NCBI RefSeq assembly: GCF_949282365.1
Contig: NZ_CASDOY010000033.1
Span: forward strand, 1 to 21,611
Length of the DNA: 21,611 bases
Reading direction: 5' to 3'
Origin: an uncultured Desulfovibrio sp.
Lineage (GTDB): Bacteria; Desulfobacterota; Desulfovibrionia; Desulfovibrionales; Desulfovibrionaceae
The notes beneath the pieces were generated by a model that had not been told where the DNA came from, searched no databases, and worked only from the letters and a program-made list of their open reading frames with translations. This document shows positions 12,639-19,303 of the stretch, in pieces. Made by a program: the position numbers and the translations under genes. Within the stretch, counting starts at the first letter, position 1; each line of letters opens with the position of its first letter.

Positions 12639-13736
12639 TCAGCACAGGGGGCGCAGCCACTCCGGCACGCGGGACAGATCCCGCAGGCAGACGTCGTGCC
12701 GGGGCAGGCGTTCCAGGCAAAAATCCGCCAGCAGTTCCGCAGGCCGCACGGGACGCGTATCCGGGCGCAGGCCCGCCAGTGTGGCCAGCACGCCCACGAT
12801 CTCCGCCGCGCCGACGCCCTGGCGGCGCAGCTCGCGCACCCCGAGGCTCTGGTGACGCTTGGCGAGCCGCTCCCCCTGCCCGTCCAGCAGCAGCGGGATA
12901 TGCGCATAGGCCGGGGGCGTGAAGCCCCAGAGGCGCAGCAGGGCCAGCTGGCGCGGCGTGGAAGGCAGGATGTCGCGCCCGCGCACCACCTGGGTGATGC
13001 CCATCAGGGCGTCATCCAGGGCCACGGCCAGCTGATAGGCCACCACGCCGTCGGAGCGGCGCAGGGCGAAATCGCCGCCGCACTGCTCCAAGGTGAAGGA
13101 CTGCCGCCCCAGCAGGCCGTCCGTGAAGGGAAATTCCCCTTCGGGACAGCGCAGGCGCAGGCAGGCACGCCGTCCTGCGGCCTCATGACGGGCCCGTTCC
13201 TCCGCGCTCAGGTGGCGGCAGGTGCCGGGATAGGGGGCGCCGGCGTCATCCACATGCGGCGCACCGGCCAGCTGGCGCAGTTCCTTGCGGGTACAGTAGC
13301 AGGGATAGACCAGCCCCGCGTCCCGCAGGGCATCCAGGGCCGCCGCGTAGAGGGCCGTGCGCGCGCTCTGGAAATACGGGCCGCAGGGGCCCTGCTCGCG
13401 CAGGTCGCAGCCATCGTCCGGGACAGTCCCGTCCGCGGCCGGGCCCTCGTCCCAGTCCAGGCCCAGCCAGCGCAAATCCTCCACCAGGGCCAGGGCGTAG
13501 CCGGGCCGCGAGCGCTGCGGATCGATATCCTCCATGCGCAGGACCAGCGTGCCGCCGCGGCTGCGCACCGCCAGCCAGGCCCAGAGGAAGGCCCAGGCAT
13601 TGCCCAGGTGCATGTAGCCCGTGGGGCTGGGCGCCAGACGCCCGCGCGGGGCCCCCGTCGCGACGCCGTCGGCCGCGGCGGTGCGGCAGGCCGCGTCTTT
13701 CAGGCTGCGGGGCAGGATGAGGGGGGATAGCGTCAT
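12639..13736 (-). CDS. gluQ: Glutamyl-Q tRNA(Asp) synthetase
   Basis: A 365-residue cytoplasmic paralogue of the glutamyl-tRNA synthetase catalytic core. It activates glutamate and attaches it to the queuosine at position 34 of tRNA-Asp. Evidence: RLAPSPTGYMHLGNA with the HIGH-type motif HLGN at 43-46; RMEDIDPQRS; a zinc-binding region with Cys146 and Cys148 (YPCYCTRKE) and the later YPGTC; DGVVAYQLAVALDDALMGITQVVRGRDIL; and KRHQS at 293-297 as the KMSKS-type loop. The C-terminal anticodon-binding domain of true GluRS is missing, which defines this family. It is longer than E. coli GluQ (about 300), with an N-terminal extension and insertions. The ATG at 13736 has GGAG five bases upstream and is preferred to the longer frame. 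Confidence 0.9.
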   Translation of the reverse strand: MTLSPLILPRSLKDAACRTAAADGVATGAPRGRLAPSPTGYMHLGNAWAFLWAWLAVRSRGGTLVLRMEDIDPQRSRPGYALALVEDLRWLGLDWDEGPAADGTVPDDGCDLREQGPCGPYFQSARTALYAAALDALRDAGLVYPCYCTRKELRQLAGAPHVDDAGAPYPGTCRHLSAEERARHEAAGRRACLRLRCPEGEFPFTDGLLGRQSFTLEQCGGDFALRRSDGVVAYQLAVALDDALMGITQVVRGRDILPSTPRQLALLRLWGFTPPAYAHIPLLLDGQGERLAKRHQSLGVRELRRQGVGAAEIVGVLATLAGLRPDTRPVRPAELLADFCLERLPRHDVCLRDLSRVPEWLRPLC

Positions 13737-13860
13737 GCCGTCTCCGTGGGCCGTCGCGCGAGAGCGGCGCGCCCCTGTCTGCACGTTGCATGAAGGGGGA
13801 AGGGACCGCCCCTGCCGGGACCGTCCCCTCCCCCCCGGGAAGACTGCCTGTACGGGCAGG

Positions 13861-14370
13861 TTATTTCTTGTTCCACGGCATGCGGGCCAGCAGCAGGCCC
13901 AGGCCGCAGAAGCCGGTCACGCCGGCAAAGACCAGGCCCGCGCCCACGAAGGCGCTCAACCAGAGCCACTGGGGCCAGGCCAGGCCCAGGAGCAGGCCCA
14001 GCAGCACGGCACTGCCCGCGCCGATCTGGATCTGGCGGAACATGGGCAGGCTGCGGCGGCCGCGCACCACGGGCAGACCGGCCTTGTCCCAGGCCGTGAC
14101 GCCGCCGTCCATCTGCCAGGCCGTACCGGCGGCCAGCTGTTCCAGCTGCCGGCTGTTGTTGGTGGTGCGACGCCCCGAATTGCAGGTGAAGACCACGGGC
14201 TTGTCCGTCACGGGACGGAAATCCTGCCAGCGGATGACCGACAGGGGGGCCACCTCCGCACCTTCGATGCGCAGGGAGGCCACTTCGTCAGGTTCGCGTA
14301 TGTCCACGAGCCGGATCTCGCCGGCTTCCAGTTTCCTTTTGACGTCCTGGGGGCTCATGAGGGGAAGCAT
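13861..14370 (-). CDS. Rhodanese-domain protein with DUF2892-like membrane tail
   Basis: A 169-residue protein. Residues 1-105 are a rhodanese (sulfurtransferase) domain: LVDIREPDEVASLRIEGAEVAPLS, the active-site loop FTCNSGRRT with Cys63, and the closing MDGGVTAWDKAGLPV. Residues 115-160 contain two hydrophobic helices (AVLLGLLLGLAWPQWLWLSAFVG and a second ending GLGLLLARMPW) resembling the DUF2892 module often fused to rhodaneses. The enzyme would carry persulfide sulfur on Cys63 at the inner face of the membrane; the natural donor and acceptor are unknown. The start has GGGAGAG upstream. It follows the NlpC/P60 gene by 70 bases, which contain a CCGGGC-GTT-GCCCGG hairpin (14391-14405) without a U-tract. 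Confidence 0.9.
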   Translation of the reverse strand: MLPLMSPQDVKRKLEAGEIRLVDIREPDEVASLRIEGAEVAPLSVIRWQDFRPVTDKPVVFTCNSGRRTTNNSRQLEQLAAGTAWQMDGGVTAWDKAGLPVVRGRRSLPMFRQIQIGAGSAVLLGLLLGLAWPQWLWLSAFVGAGLVFAGVTGFCGLGLLLARMPWNKK

Positions 14371-14440
14371 GGTATCTCTCCCGTATCAGGCCGGGCGTTG
14401 CCCGGGTCGTACCGCCCCCCATGCGGCATGGAGGAACGGG

Positions 14441-15337
14441 CTAGTTCTTCTTGCTCTGGCTGCGCTTCTGCGTGCTGCTGCGCTGCCGGGCAGTGCTCTT
14501 CGTGCTGCTGCCCTTTTTCTGACTGACGGCGGCCTTGCTCTTGCTGCGGCTGCTTCTTTTCTGCACGCTGCTCTTCTTGCTGCCCTGCTTCTGGCTGATG
14601 CCGCTCCTGCTCTTGCCGCGGCTGCTCTTCTTGCTGACCGCGGCCTTCTTTTCCCGCGTGCCCTGCTTGCTGACGGCGGCCTTGCTCCTGCTGCGGCTGT
14701 GCGAGATCTCCCGCACGGCCTGTTCTTCGGCATAGGCGGCCATGCGCAGCTCTTCGGCGCTGAAGGCATCGCTGCCTTCCACACGGCGGGCTCCCATGAA
14801 AGTAGTCCTGAAATACGGGTCGTCAAGACTGTTGATGCGCACGCGCGTGCGGCGGCGCGGGCTGTGGACGAATTTGCCGTCGCCCACATAGATGCCGGTA
14901 TGGTAGCCGCGACGCGGATGGTGGAAGGCCACGATATCCCCGGCGCGCATGTCTTCCACGCGGGTGATGCGCTTGCCCACCACGGCCTGCTCGCGCGCCG
15001 TGCGCGGCAGTTTGATGCCCACGCTCTTGTAGGCCCACTGGACCAGGCCCGAACAGTCGAAGCCGCCGGGATTGCGCCCGCCGGGCACATAGGGCGTCCC
15101 GATGGCGGAGCGGGCCACCTGCATGGCCCTTTCCTGACGGGGGCCGCTCTCGTCGCTGCTTTCGTCGAAAACGGCCTCGTAGGAACGGCGGAAACGCGCC
15201 TCCTGGGCCGCGCGCTGGCGCTGCTCGTACCAGGATTCCCCGTCATAGGCGGAGGAACCGGAATGGGAGGCGCAGCCGGCACTCAGGGCCAGCAGGCCCA
15301 GGGCAAGGGGTATCAGCAGTCTTGGGACAAGACGCAT
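14441..15337 (-). CDS. NlpC/P60 peptidoglycan endopeptidase lipoprotein with Ser/Lys/Arg-rich tail
   Basis: A 298-residue predicted lipoprotein. The signal peptide ends LSAGC with lipidated Cys22; Ala follows, which fits outer-membrane sorting. A short charged linker leads to the NlpC/P60 hydrolase domain, about residues 70-186: GTPYVPGGRNPGGFDCSGLV with catalytic Cys95, RAGDIVAFHHP, His146 in GYHTGIYVGDGKFVH, and third polar residue His158. The likely activity is cleavage of stem-peptide bonds in peptidoglycan. From about residue 212 to the end, some 87 residues are almost only Ser, Lys, Arg, Gln, Gly, Ala and Thr, with repeated KAAVS units. That is very basic and unusual for this family. 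The ATG at 15337 has GGAG five bases upstream; the longer open frame lacks a signal peptide in register. Confidence 0.88.
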   Translation of the reverse strand: MRLVPRLLIPLALGLLALSAGCASHSGSSAYDGESWYEQRQRAAQEARFRRSYEAVFDESSDESGPRQERAMQVARSAIGTPYVPGGRNPGGFDCSGLVQWAYKSVGIKLPRTAREQAVVGKRITRVEDMRAGDIVAFHHPRRGYHTGIYVGDGKFVHSPRRRTRVRINSLDDPYFRTTFMGARRVEGSDAFSAEELRMAAYAEEQAVREISHSRSRSKAAVSKQGTREKKAAVSKKSSRGKSRSGISQKQGSKKSSVQKRSSRSKSKAAVSQKKGSSTKSTARQRSSTQKRSQSKKN

Positions 15338-15473
15338 GCTCTCTCCGGGGTAAGAAATCGCAAGGACTGAAAGGATGTCCTGACGGCGGGCCCGGGATGC
15401 CGGGCCGGGAAGGGGCGGACCGCCGGGACGGCGGTGCTGCCGCGGAAAAGACATCGGGAACTTTGGCGTGAGT

Positions 15474-15503
15474 TTCTTAGCACAGGCGCCTGTCAAGTGT
15501 AAA
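15474..15503 (-). promoter_or_regulatory. Candidate promoter with a 12-base palindrome, upstream of the NlpC/P60 gene
   Basis: On the minus strand TTTACA (15498-15503), 18 bases, TAAGAA (15474-15479). A TTGACA at 15491-15496 is better as a hexamer but has no good -10 at 17 bases. The perfect palindrome ACAGGCGCCTGT (15482-15493) sits between the boxes, where a repressor or activator dimer could bind. The leader to the ATG would be about 130 bases. Confidence 0.3.
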
Positions 15504-15541
15504 AAACTTTTTGGGAAAAATTTTTTGACCGCTTCCGCGCG

Positions 15542-15569
15542 CCAAAAAAGAAGCCGGGCAGGGCCCGGC
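15542..15569 (-). terminator. Intrinsic terminator of nikR-folE2
   Basis: GCCGGGC (15553-15559), loop AGG, GCCCGGC (15563-15569). Minus-strand transcription then reads TTCTTTTTT. It lies 12 bases after the folE2 stop. Confidence 0.9.
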
Positions 15570-15581
15570 CTCCTGGGATGT

Positions 15582-16373
15582 TCACGCCCTGGCTCCCGCC
15601 GGGCGCAGATCGCGCTCGATGCAGGCGAAGGCGTTATGGCTGTGGATGGATTCCATGCTCTCCACCTCCACGCGGAACCAGCGCACATGCTCGTGTTCCG
15701 TCAGGCGCTGGGCCACGTTGCGCACCACGTCTTCCACGAAGGTGGGCTGGGCGAAGGCGTGCTCGGTGACGTATTTCTCGTCCTCGCGCTTGAGCAGGGT
15801 ATAGACCGCCGACGAGCCCGAGGCTTCGGCCATCTCGATGAATTCCTCGATCCAGCTGAAGCCCGACATGCGCACGGCCAGGCGGATCATGGTGCGCTGG
15901 CTGTGCGCGCCTTCGCGGCTGATGGCCTTGGAGCAGGGGCAGACGGTCATCACGGGCACGTCCACTTCCAGCAGGAAGGACTGGCCGTTCTCGTCCAGTT
16001 CGCCGGTCAGGCGGCATTCGTAGGAGATGATGCCCCGGATGCCCGAGGACGGCGCGGGCTTGTGCACGAAATAGGGGAAGCAGAAGCGCACATAGGAACG
16101 CCGCGCCCCCAGCCGCTCCTTGACGGTGCCCAGCAGGCGGCGCACCGACTGGTAGTTGATCTCATCGTTCCATTCTTCCAGGGCTTCGATGAAGCGGCTC
16201 ATGTGCGTGCCCTTGAACGAGGCGGGCAGATCCACGCCCAGGTCCACCCGGGCCACGGTCTGGCGGCTGCCCAGGGCGCGGTCGCGCACCAGCAGCGGAA
16301 CGGTGATGCCGCGGATGCCGACGCGGTCGATATTGATGGGAACCTTGGGGGCATGGCGTTGCACGTCTTCCAT
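15582..16373 (-). CDS. folE2: GTP cyclohydrolase FolE2 (type IB)
   Basis: A 263-residue cytoplasmic enzyme that converts GTP to 7,8-dihydroneopterin triphosphate, the entry compound for folate and for queuosine precursors. It belongs to the FolE2 (former DUF198) family, not the zinc-dependent FolE. Landmarks are GTHMSRFIEAL, the TVCPCSKAIS motif with Cys145 and Cys147 (the latter being the metal-ligand position in this family), GAHSQR with His157, and SIHSHNAFA near the C-terminus. The length is normal. FolE2 enzymes accept metals other than zinc, which fits its pairing with a metal regulator. Its ATG overlaps the nikR stop (TAATG), with AGGA inside nikR as ribosome binding site. A strong terminator follows. 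Confidence 0.95.
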   Translation of the reverse strand: MEDVQRHAPKVPINIDRVGIRGITVPLLVRDRALGSRQTVARVDLGVDLPASFKGTHMSRFIEALEEWNDEINYQSVRRLLGTVKERLGARRSYVRFCFPYFVHKPAPSSGIRGIISYECRLTGELDENGQSFLLEVDVPVMTVCPCSKAISREGAHSQRTMIRLAVRMSGFSWIEEFIEMAEASGSSAVYTLLKREDEKYVTEHAFAQPTFVEDVVRNVAQRLTEHEHVRWFRVEVESMESIHSHNAFACIERDLRPAGARA

Positions 16374-16792
16374 TATGCGAGATCCTGTCCTGTAGTTGTA
16401 CCGCTGAAGGTGCCGTGCTTGACACCCTTGCAGGAAATGAGCTTGTCGGCCAGCGCGCGCACGCGGCCGGCCTCTCCCTTGAGGATCAGCACCTCAAGGC
16501 AGTTGTGGTGGTCCAGATGCACATGCAGGGTGGCGATGATGATGTCGTGCTCGTCATGCTGCATCTGGGTCAGCCGCCGGGCCAGATCGTTCTTGTGATG
16601 GTCGTAGACCAGGGTCAGCGTGCCCGCGCCCTGGCCGTCGGCCTGCTGCCATTCCTCGGCCACCAGGGCCTTGCGGATGAGGTCACGGATGGCCTCGGAA
16701 CGGTTGCTGTAGCCCTTGACGGCGCACAGGGCGTCGAAAGGTTCCAGCAGCTCCTCATCCAGGGAAACACCAAATCGCGTCAGTCTGCCCAT
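16373..16792 (-). CDS. nikR: NikR-type nickel-responsive transcriptional regulator
   Basis: A 139-residue DNA-binding protein. Residues 1-45 form the ribbon-helix-helix domain (TRFGVSLDEELLEPFDAL...YSNRSEAIRDLIRKAL). The rest is the ACT-like metal-sensing domain. All four high-affinity nickel ligands of E. coli NikR are matched: His79 in MQHDEHD, His90 and His92 in LHVHLDHHNC, and Cys98. The C-terminal GVKHG is also kept. The ATG at 16792 has GAGG six bases upstream and gives the usual length; the longer frame adds a short basic tail. It overlaps folE2 by one base. The palindrome at 16812-16831, right at the predicted transcription start, suggests autoregulation, though it does not look like published NikR operators. 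Target genes elsewhere are not visible. Confidence 0.93.
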   Translation of the reverse strand: MGRLTRFGVSLDEELLEPFDALCAVKGYSNRSEAIRDLIRKALVAEEWQQADGQGAGTLTLVYDHHKNDLARRLTQMQHDEHDIIIATLHVHLDHHNCLEVLILKGEAGRVRALADKLISCKGVKHGTFSGTTTGQDLA

Positions 16793-16811
16793 GGTTCGCC
16801 TCGTGCGGCCG

Positions 16812-16831
16812 GACATCGCTCCGGCGATGTC
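16812..16831. promoter_or_regulatory. Palindromic operator candidate before nikR
   Basis: GACATCGC-TCCG-GCGATGTC is a perfect 8+8 inverted repeat with a 4-base centre, extendable by CC/GG with one imperfect pair. It sits from +1 to about +20 of the predicted nikR-folE2 transcript. That is a classic repressor position, and it could also fold as a leader hairpin. Its compact spacing differs from NikR sites such as GTATGA-N16-TCATAC. Confidence 0.5.
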
Positions 16832-16837
16832 TGGCTG

Positions 16838-16865
16838 AATCTAGCAAAATTTTCCTGAAAATCCA
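16838..16865 (-). promoter_or_regulatory. Candidate promoter of nikR-folE2
   Basis: On the minus strand TGGATT (16860-16865), 16 bases, TAGATT (16838-16843). The -10 is extended (TGC directly before it). The predicted transcription start is near 16831, at the edge of the palindrome. Confidence 0.45.
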
Positions 16866-16989
16866 GAGGCCTTTTCCCCGGCGCGCTGTTCCGGATGGGC
16901 GCAGGAGCATGCGGCAGGCATCCTTCACCGCGTGTGGCCGATGTCCTCTCTTTATTCGAAACCACTTGCAACAGTCGTGCCGACGCGCC

Positions 16990-17811
16990 CTAGGCGGACC
17001 GGGAACGGCGGCGTATCTCCCACACGGCCACGGTGACGGGCACGGGCTGGGCATAGAGCGGCTCCACACGCTCGCTGAACACGCGCCGCCCTTCCAGGCC
17101 GCCGCCGTGCAGGGCCTGCAAGAAGGCCTCGTACACGCCGCGACCGGGCTCGGCCACCCAGGCCGCGCCGTCCCCGGCCAGCACATGGGAAAGGAAATGC
17201 ATCACCGGCGCCACGAAGCGTTTTTCGTACATGATGTCGCCGCCCCAGAGGCGGACGATGCTGCGCGGGCGCACGGCGGGCTGCCGCCAGTCCATGACGG
17301 TCCACAGGGGCGGGGGCAGGATGCCGTTGTGCCGGGCGTTGAGGCTGGCGAAGCGCAGGGCATCTTCCTCGTAATCCATGGCCAGGACCCGCGCCCCCAG
17401 CCATTGCCCCACCAGGGCGGTCAGGCCCAGGCCGCAGCCCAGGTCCAGGCAGGGCTGCCCGGCGATCTCGGCGCGGCGTTGTTCCAGCCAGCGGCAAAGG
17501 GCGATGCTCGAGGGCCACAGCTCCGTCCAGTAGGGCAGGCGCTCGTCCTCGAAGTCTTGCGGATCGTCCAGCATGGCGTTCCACAGGGTCTCCAGGTCGG
17601 CGGCGCGCTGCAGCCGCCACAGGCGGCCGCAGGCCCGTACGGCGATGCGGGGCGTGTAGGCCGTCAGGCCGTGGCTTTCACCGTCGTTGCCCGGGGGCGT
17701 CCCGGGGGCGCTCCCGGAGACGTCGCCGGGGGCCTTCCCGTCCGCCGCCGTATCCGTATCGCGGCAGGTCAGGCCGGCTTCCTGCAACAGATGTCCCAAT
17801 CGTGTGTCCAT
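16990..17811 (-). CDS. Class I SAM-dependent methyltransferase (Methyltransf_16-like)
   Basis: A 273-residue soluble methyltransferase. The Rossmann core has motif I CLDLGCGLGLTA at about 121-132 and the acidic strand VLAMDYEEDAL. The preceding YWTELWPSSIALCRWL (94-109) is the hallmark seen in protein-lysine and nicotinamide methyltransferase relatives, such as the ETF-beta lysine methyltransferase. WGGDIMYEKRFVAPVM carries the post-strand-4 Asp. A protein substrate is therefore likely but cannot be named. Residues about 17-49 are a low-complexity Gly/Pro/Asp/Ser stretch encoded by short GC repeats (near 17690-17735), probably a disordered insertion. The chosen ATG has no Shine-Dalgarno; a -10 box ends seven bases before it, suggesting a leaderless mRNA. 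Confidence 0.82.
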   Translation of the reverse strand: MDTRLGHLLQEAGLTCRDTDTAADGKAPGDVSGSAPGTPPGNDGESHGLTAYTPRIAVRACGRLWRLQRAADLETLWNAMLDDPQDFEDERLPYWTELWPSSIALCRWLEQRRAEIAGQPCLDLGCGLGLTALVGQWLGARVLAMDYEEDALRFASLNARHNGILPPPLWTVMDWRQPAVRPRSIVRLWGGDIMYEKRFVAPVMHFLSHVLAGDGAAWVAEPGRGVYEAFLQALHGGGLEGRRVFSERVEPLYAQPVPVTVAVWEIRRRSRSA

Positions 17812-17817
17812 CCCCCG

Positions 17818-17846
17818 AGCATAGCCTATCGCCCCCCATCTGTACA
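17818..17846 (-). promoter_or_regulatory. Candidate promoter giving a leaderless methyltransferase mRNA
   Basis: On the minus strand TGTACA (17841-17846), 17 bases, TATGCT (17818-17823). Transcription would begin at or within a base or two of the ATG at 17811. Confidence 0.4.
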
Positions 17847-17856
17847 GGAGGACGGA

Positions 17857-17885
17857 TTGTGTCCTGCCCCCCCTTTTGCTATGCT
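17857..17885 (+). promoter_or_regulatory. Candidate promoter of cvpA-mazG and following genes
   Basis: TTGTGT (17857-17862), exactly 17 bases, TATGCT (17880-17885), with an extended -10 (TTGC before it). It is divergent from the methyltransferase promoter, the two -35 boxes being about 10 bases apart. The leader to cvpA is about 107 bases. Confidence 0.5.
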
Positions 17886-17998
17886 GCGCCCGTACCTGCA
17901 CGAACGGATGCGGCCCGCCGCAGGCTGCCGGAAGCTCCGGTGCCCCGCGCCCATGCCGCCCCGACGGCAGCAGGAGGATATTTTCCTACAGGAAGCTT

Positions 17999-18487
17999 AT
18001 GGGACAGGATATTTTTGACGTCATCATCGTGCTGGTCCTGACGGCCTTCACGGTCCGGGGTTTCTGGAGCGGCTTTGTGGGCGAGGTCGCCGGTCTGCTC
18101 TCCATCGTGGGCGGTTTCTGGGTCTCCCATCACTTCCATACCGTGCTGGCGCCCCAACTGACCTTCATCGCCGAACCGGCCTGGCGCAACATCGCCGCCT
18201 ATGTGCTGCTCTTCCTGGGCGTGCTCATCGCCGTGGGCCTGCTGGCGCGGCTGCTGCAAAAGCTGCTGGCCTTCTCCTTCGTGGGCTGGATCGACAAGCT
18301 CAGCGGCGGCCTGCTGGGCCTGGCCAAGGGCGTGCTGCTCTGCGCCGTGGTCCTGCTGCTCCTGCAAAAGCTGTTCGGTGATGCCGAATTCCTGCGCCAT
18401 TCGCGCGCCCTGCCCTATTTCAACTCCCTGATAAGCCAGGTGCGCGGCTGGTTGCCGCCCGACCTCATCAGCCGTTTCGGACTTTAA
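17999..18487 (+). CDS. cvpA: CvpA family membrane protein
   Basis: A 162-residue inner-membrane protein, the same length as E. coli CvpA (colicin V production protein). It shows four hydrophobic segments: DVIIVLVLTAFTVRGFWSGFV, EVAGLLSIVGGFWVSHHF, IAAYVLLFLGVLIAVGLLARLLQKLL and GLLGLAKGVLLCAVVLLLLQKLF. The G-W-I-D-K-L-S-G-G-L-L-G stretch is a family signature. Its molecular role is poorly known; links to envelope homeostasis have been reported for the family. The ATG at 17999 has AGGAAG just upstream, and the longer frame would begin near the promoter. mazG starts 19 bases after the stop, so they are probably co-transcribed. Confidence 0.9.
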   Translation: MGQDIFDVIIVLVLTAFTVRGFWSGFVGEVAGLLSIVGGFWVSHHFHTVLAPQLTFIAEPAWRNIAAYVLLFLGVLIAVGLLARLLQKLLAFSFVGWIDKLSGGLLGLAKGVLLCAVVLLLLQKLFGDAEFLRHSRALPYFNSLISQVRGWLPPDLISRFGL

Positions 18488-18505
18488 CCCCACAAGGAAG
18501 ATTGC

Positions 18506-19303
18506 ATGAAAAGCGCTCTGGAAGAACTGCAGGCCGTCATCGAACGTCTGACCGATGCCGAGAACGGCTGCCCCTGGGACAAGGAGCAGACCCCGGAAAG
18601 CCTGACCGAATACATCATCGAGGAAAGCCACGAGCTGGTCAGCGCCATCCGCTCCGGCAAGACGGCCGACATCTGCGAGGAACTGGGCGACGTGGCCTTC
18701 CTGCTGCTCTTCGTGGCCCACCTCTGCCGGAAGCGCGGCCAGTTCAGCCTGGACGACGCCCTGAACAACAACCGCGCCAAGATGATCCGCCGCCATCCCC
18801 ATGTCTTCGGCGACGTGACCTTCGACAACCTGGACGAACAGCTCAAGACCTGGGAAAAGATCAAGCGCGCCGAACATGCCGACGTCGACGGCCAGCCCCA
18901 GGGCCTGTTCGACTCCCTGCCCTCCAGCCTGCCGCCCCTGACCAAGGCCTACCGCATCCATTCCAAGGCCGCCCGCGTGGGCTTCACCTGGCCGGAGGAC
19001 GAGGAAGTGGAACAGCAGGTGGAAGCCGAATGGCTGGAATGGCTGGATGCCGCCGCCGGGGACGACGCCGAGGCCCAGAAGCACGAGCTGGGCGATCTGA
19101 TCTTCAGCATCACCGAGCTGGGCCGCCGCAAGGGCATCAAGGCCAGCGAGGCCCTGGACCTGGCCACGGGCCGCTTCCTGCGCCGCTTCGCCCGCATGGA
19201 GGAACTGGCCCGGCAGCAGGGACGCGATTTCCCCGATCTTTCCCTGGATGAAAAGGACGAGCTGTGGAACCAGGCCAAGGAAGAAGAAAAGGACGCCCGC
19301 TAG
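18506..19303 (+). CDS. mazG: Nucleoside triphosphate pyrophosphohydrolase MazG
   Basis: A 265-residue cytoplasmic enzyme that hydrolyses nucleoside triphosphates to monophosphates and pyrophosphate, cleaning non-canonical or excess NTPs. It has two tandem MazG domains. The first shows NGCPWDKEQTPESLTEYIIEESHEL with Glu39, Glu40 and Glu43, then EELGD with Glu59 and Asp62, the magnesium-binding set. RRHPHVFGD and WEKIK follow, as in E. coli MazG. The second has VEAEWLEW...KHELGDLIFS, a slightly degenerate copy of the same motif. The length equals E. coli MazG (263). AAGGAAG lies five bases before the ATG. The end overlaps the next gene's likely GTG start by 40 bases. Confidence 0.95.
   Translation: MKSALEELQAVIERLTDAENGCPWDKEQTPESLTEYIIEESHELVSAIRSGKTADICEELGDVAFLLLFVAHLCRKRGQFSLDDALNNNRAKMIRRHPHVFGDVTFDNLDEQLKTWEKIKRAEHADVDGQPQGLFDSLPSSLPPLTKAYRIHSKAARVGFTWPEDEEVEQQVEAEWLEWLDAAAGDDAEAQKHELGDLIFSITELGRRKGIKASEALDLATGRFLRRFARMEELARQQGRDFPDLSLDEKDELWNQAKEEEKDAR

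Noticed and set aside
12336..13730. Plus-strand frames antisense to gluQ, the rhodanese, the NlpC gene and folE2 (also 13790-15370 and 15468-16598)
   Set aside because: These are shadow frames with Gln/His/Gly-rich composition and no ribosome binding sites or domains.
13780..13860. G/C-run inverted repeat after the rhodanese gene considered as a terminator
   Set aside because: The arms pair imperfectly and no T-run follows on either strand, so it may just be purine/pyrimidine-rich spacer.
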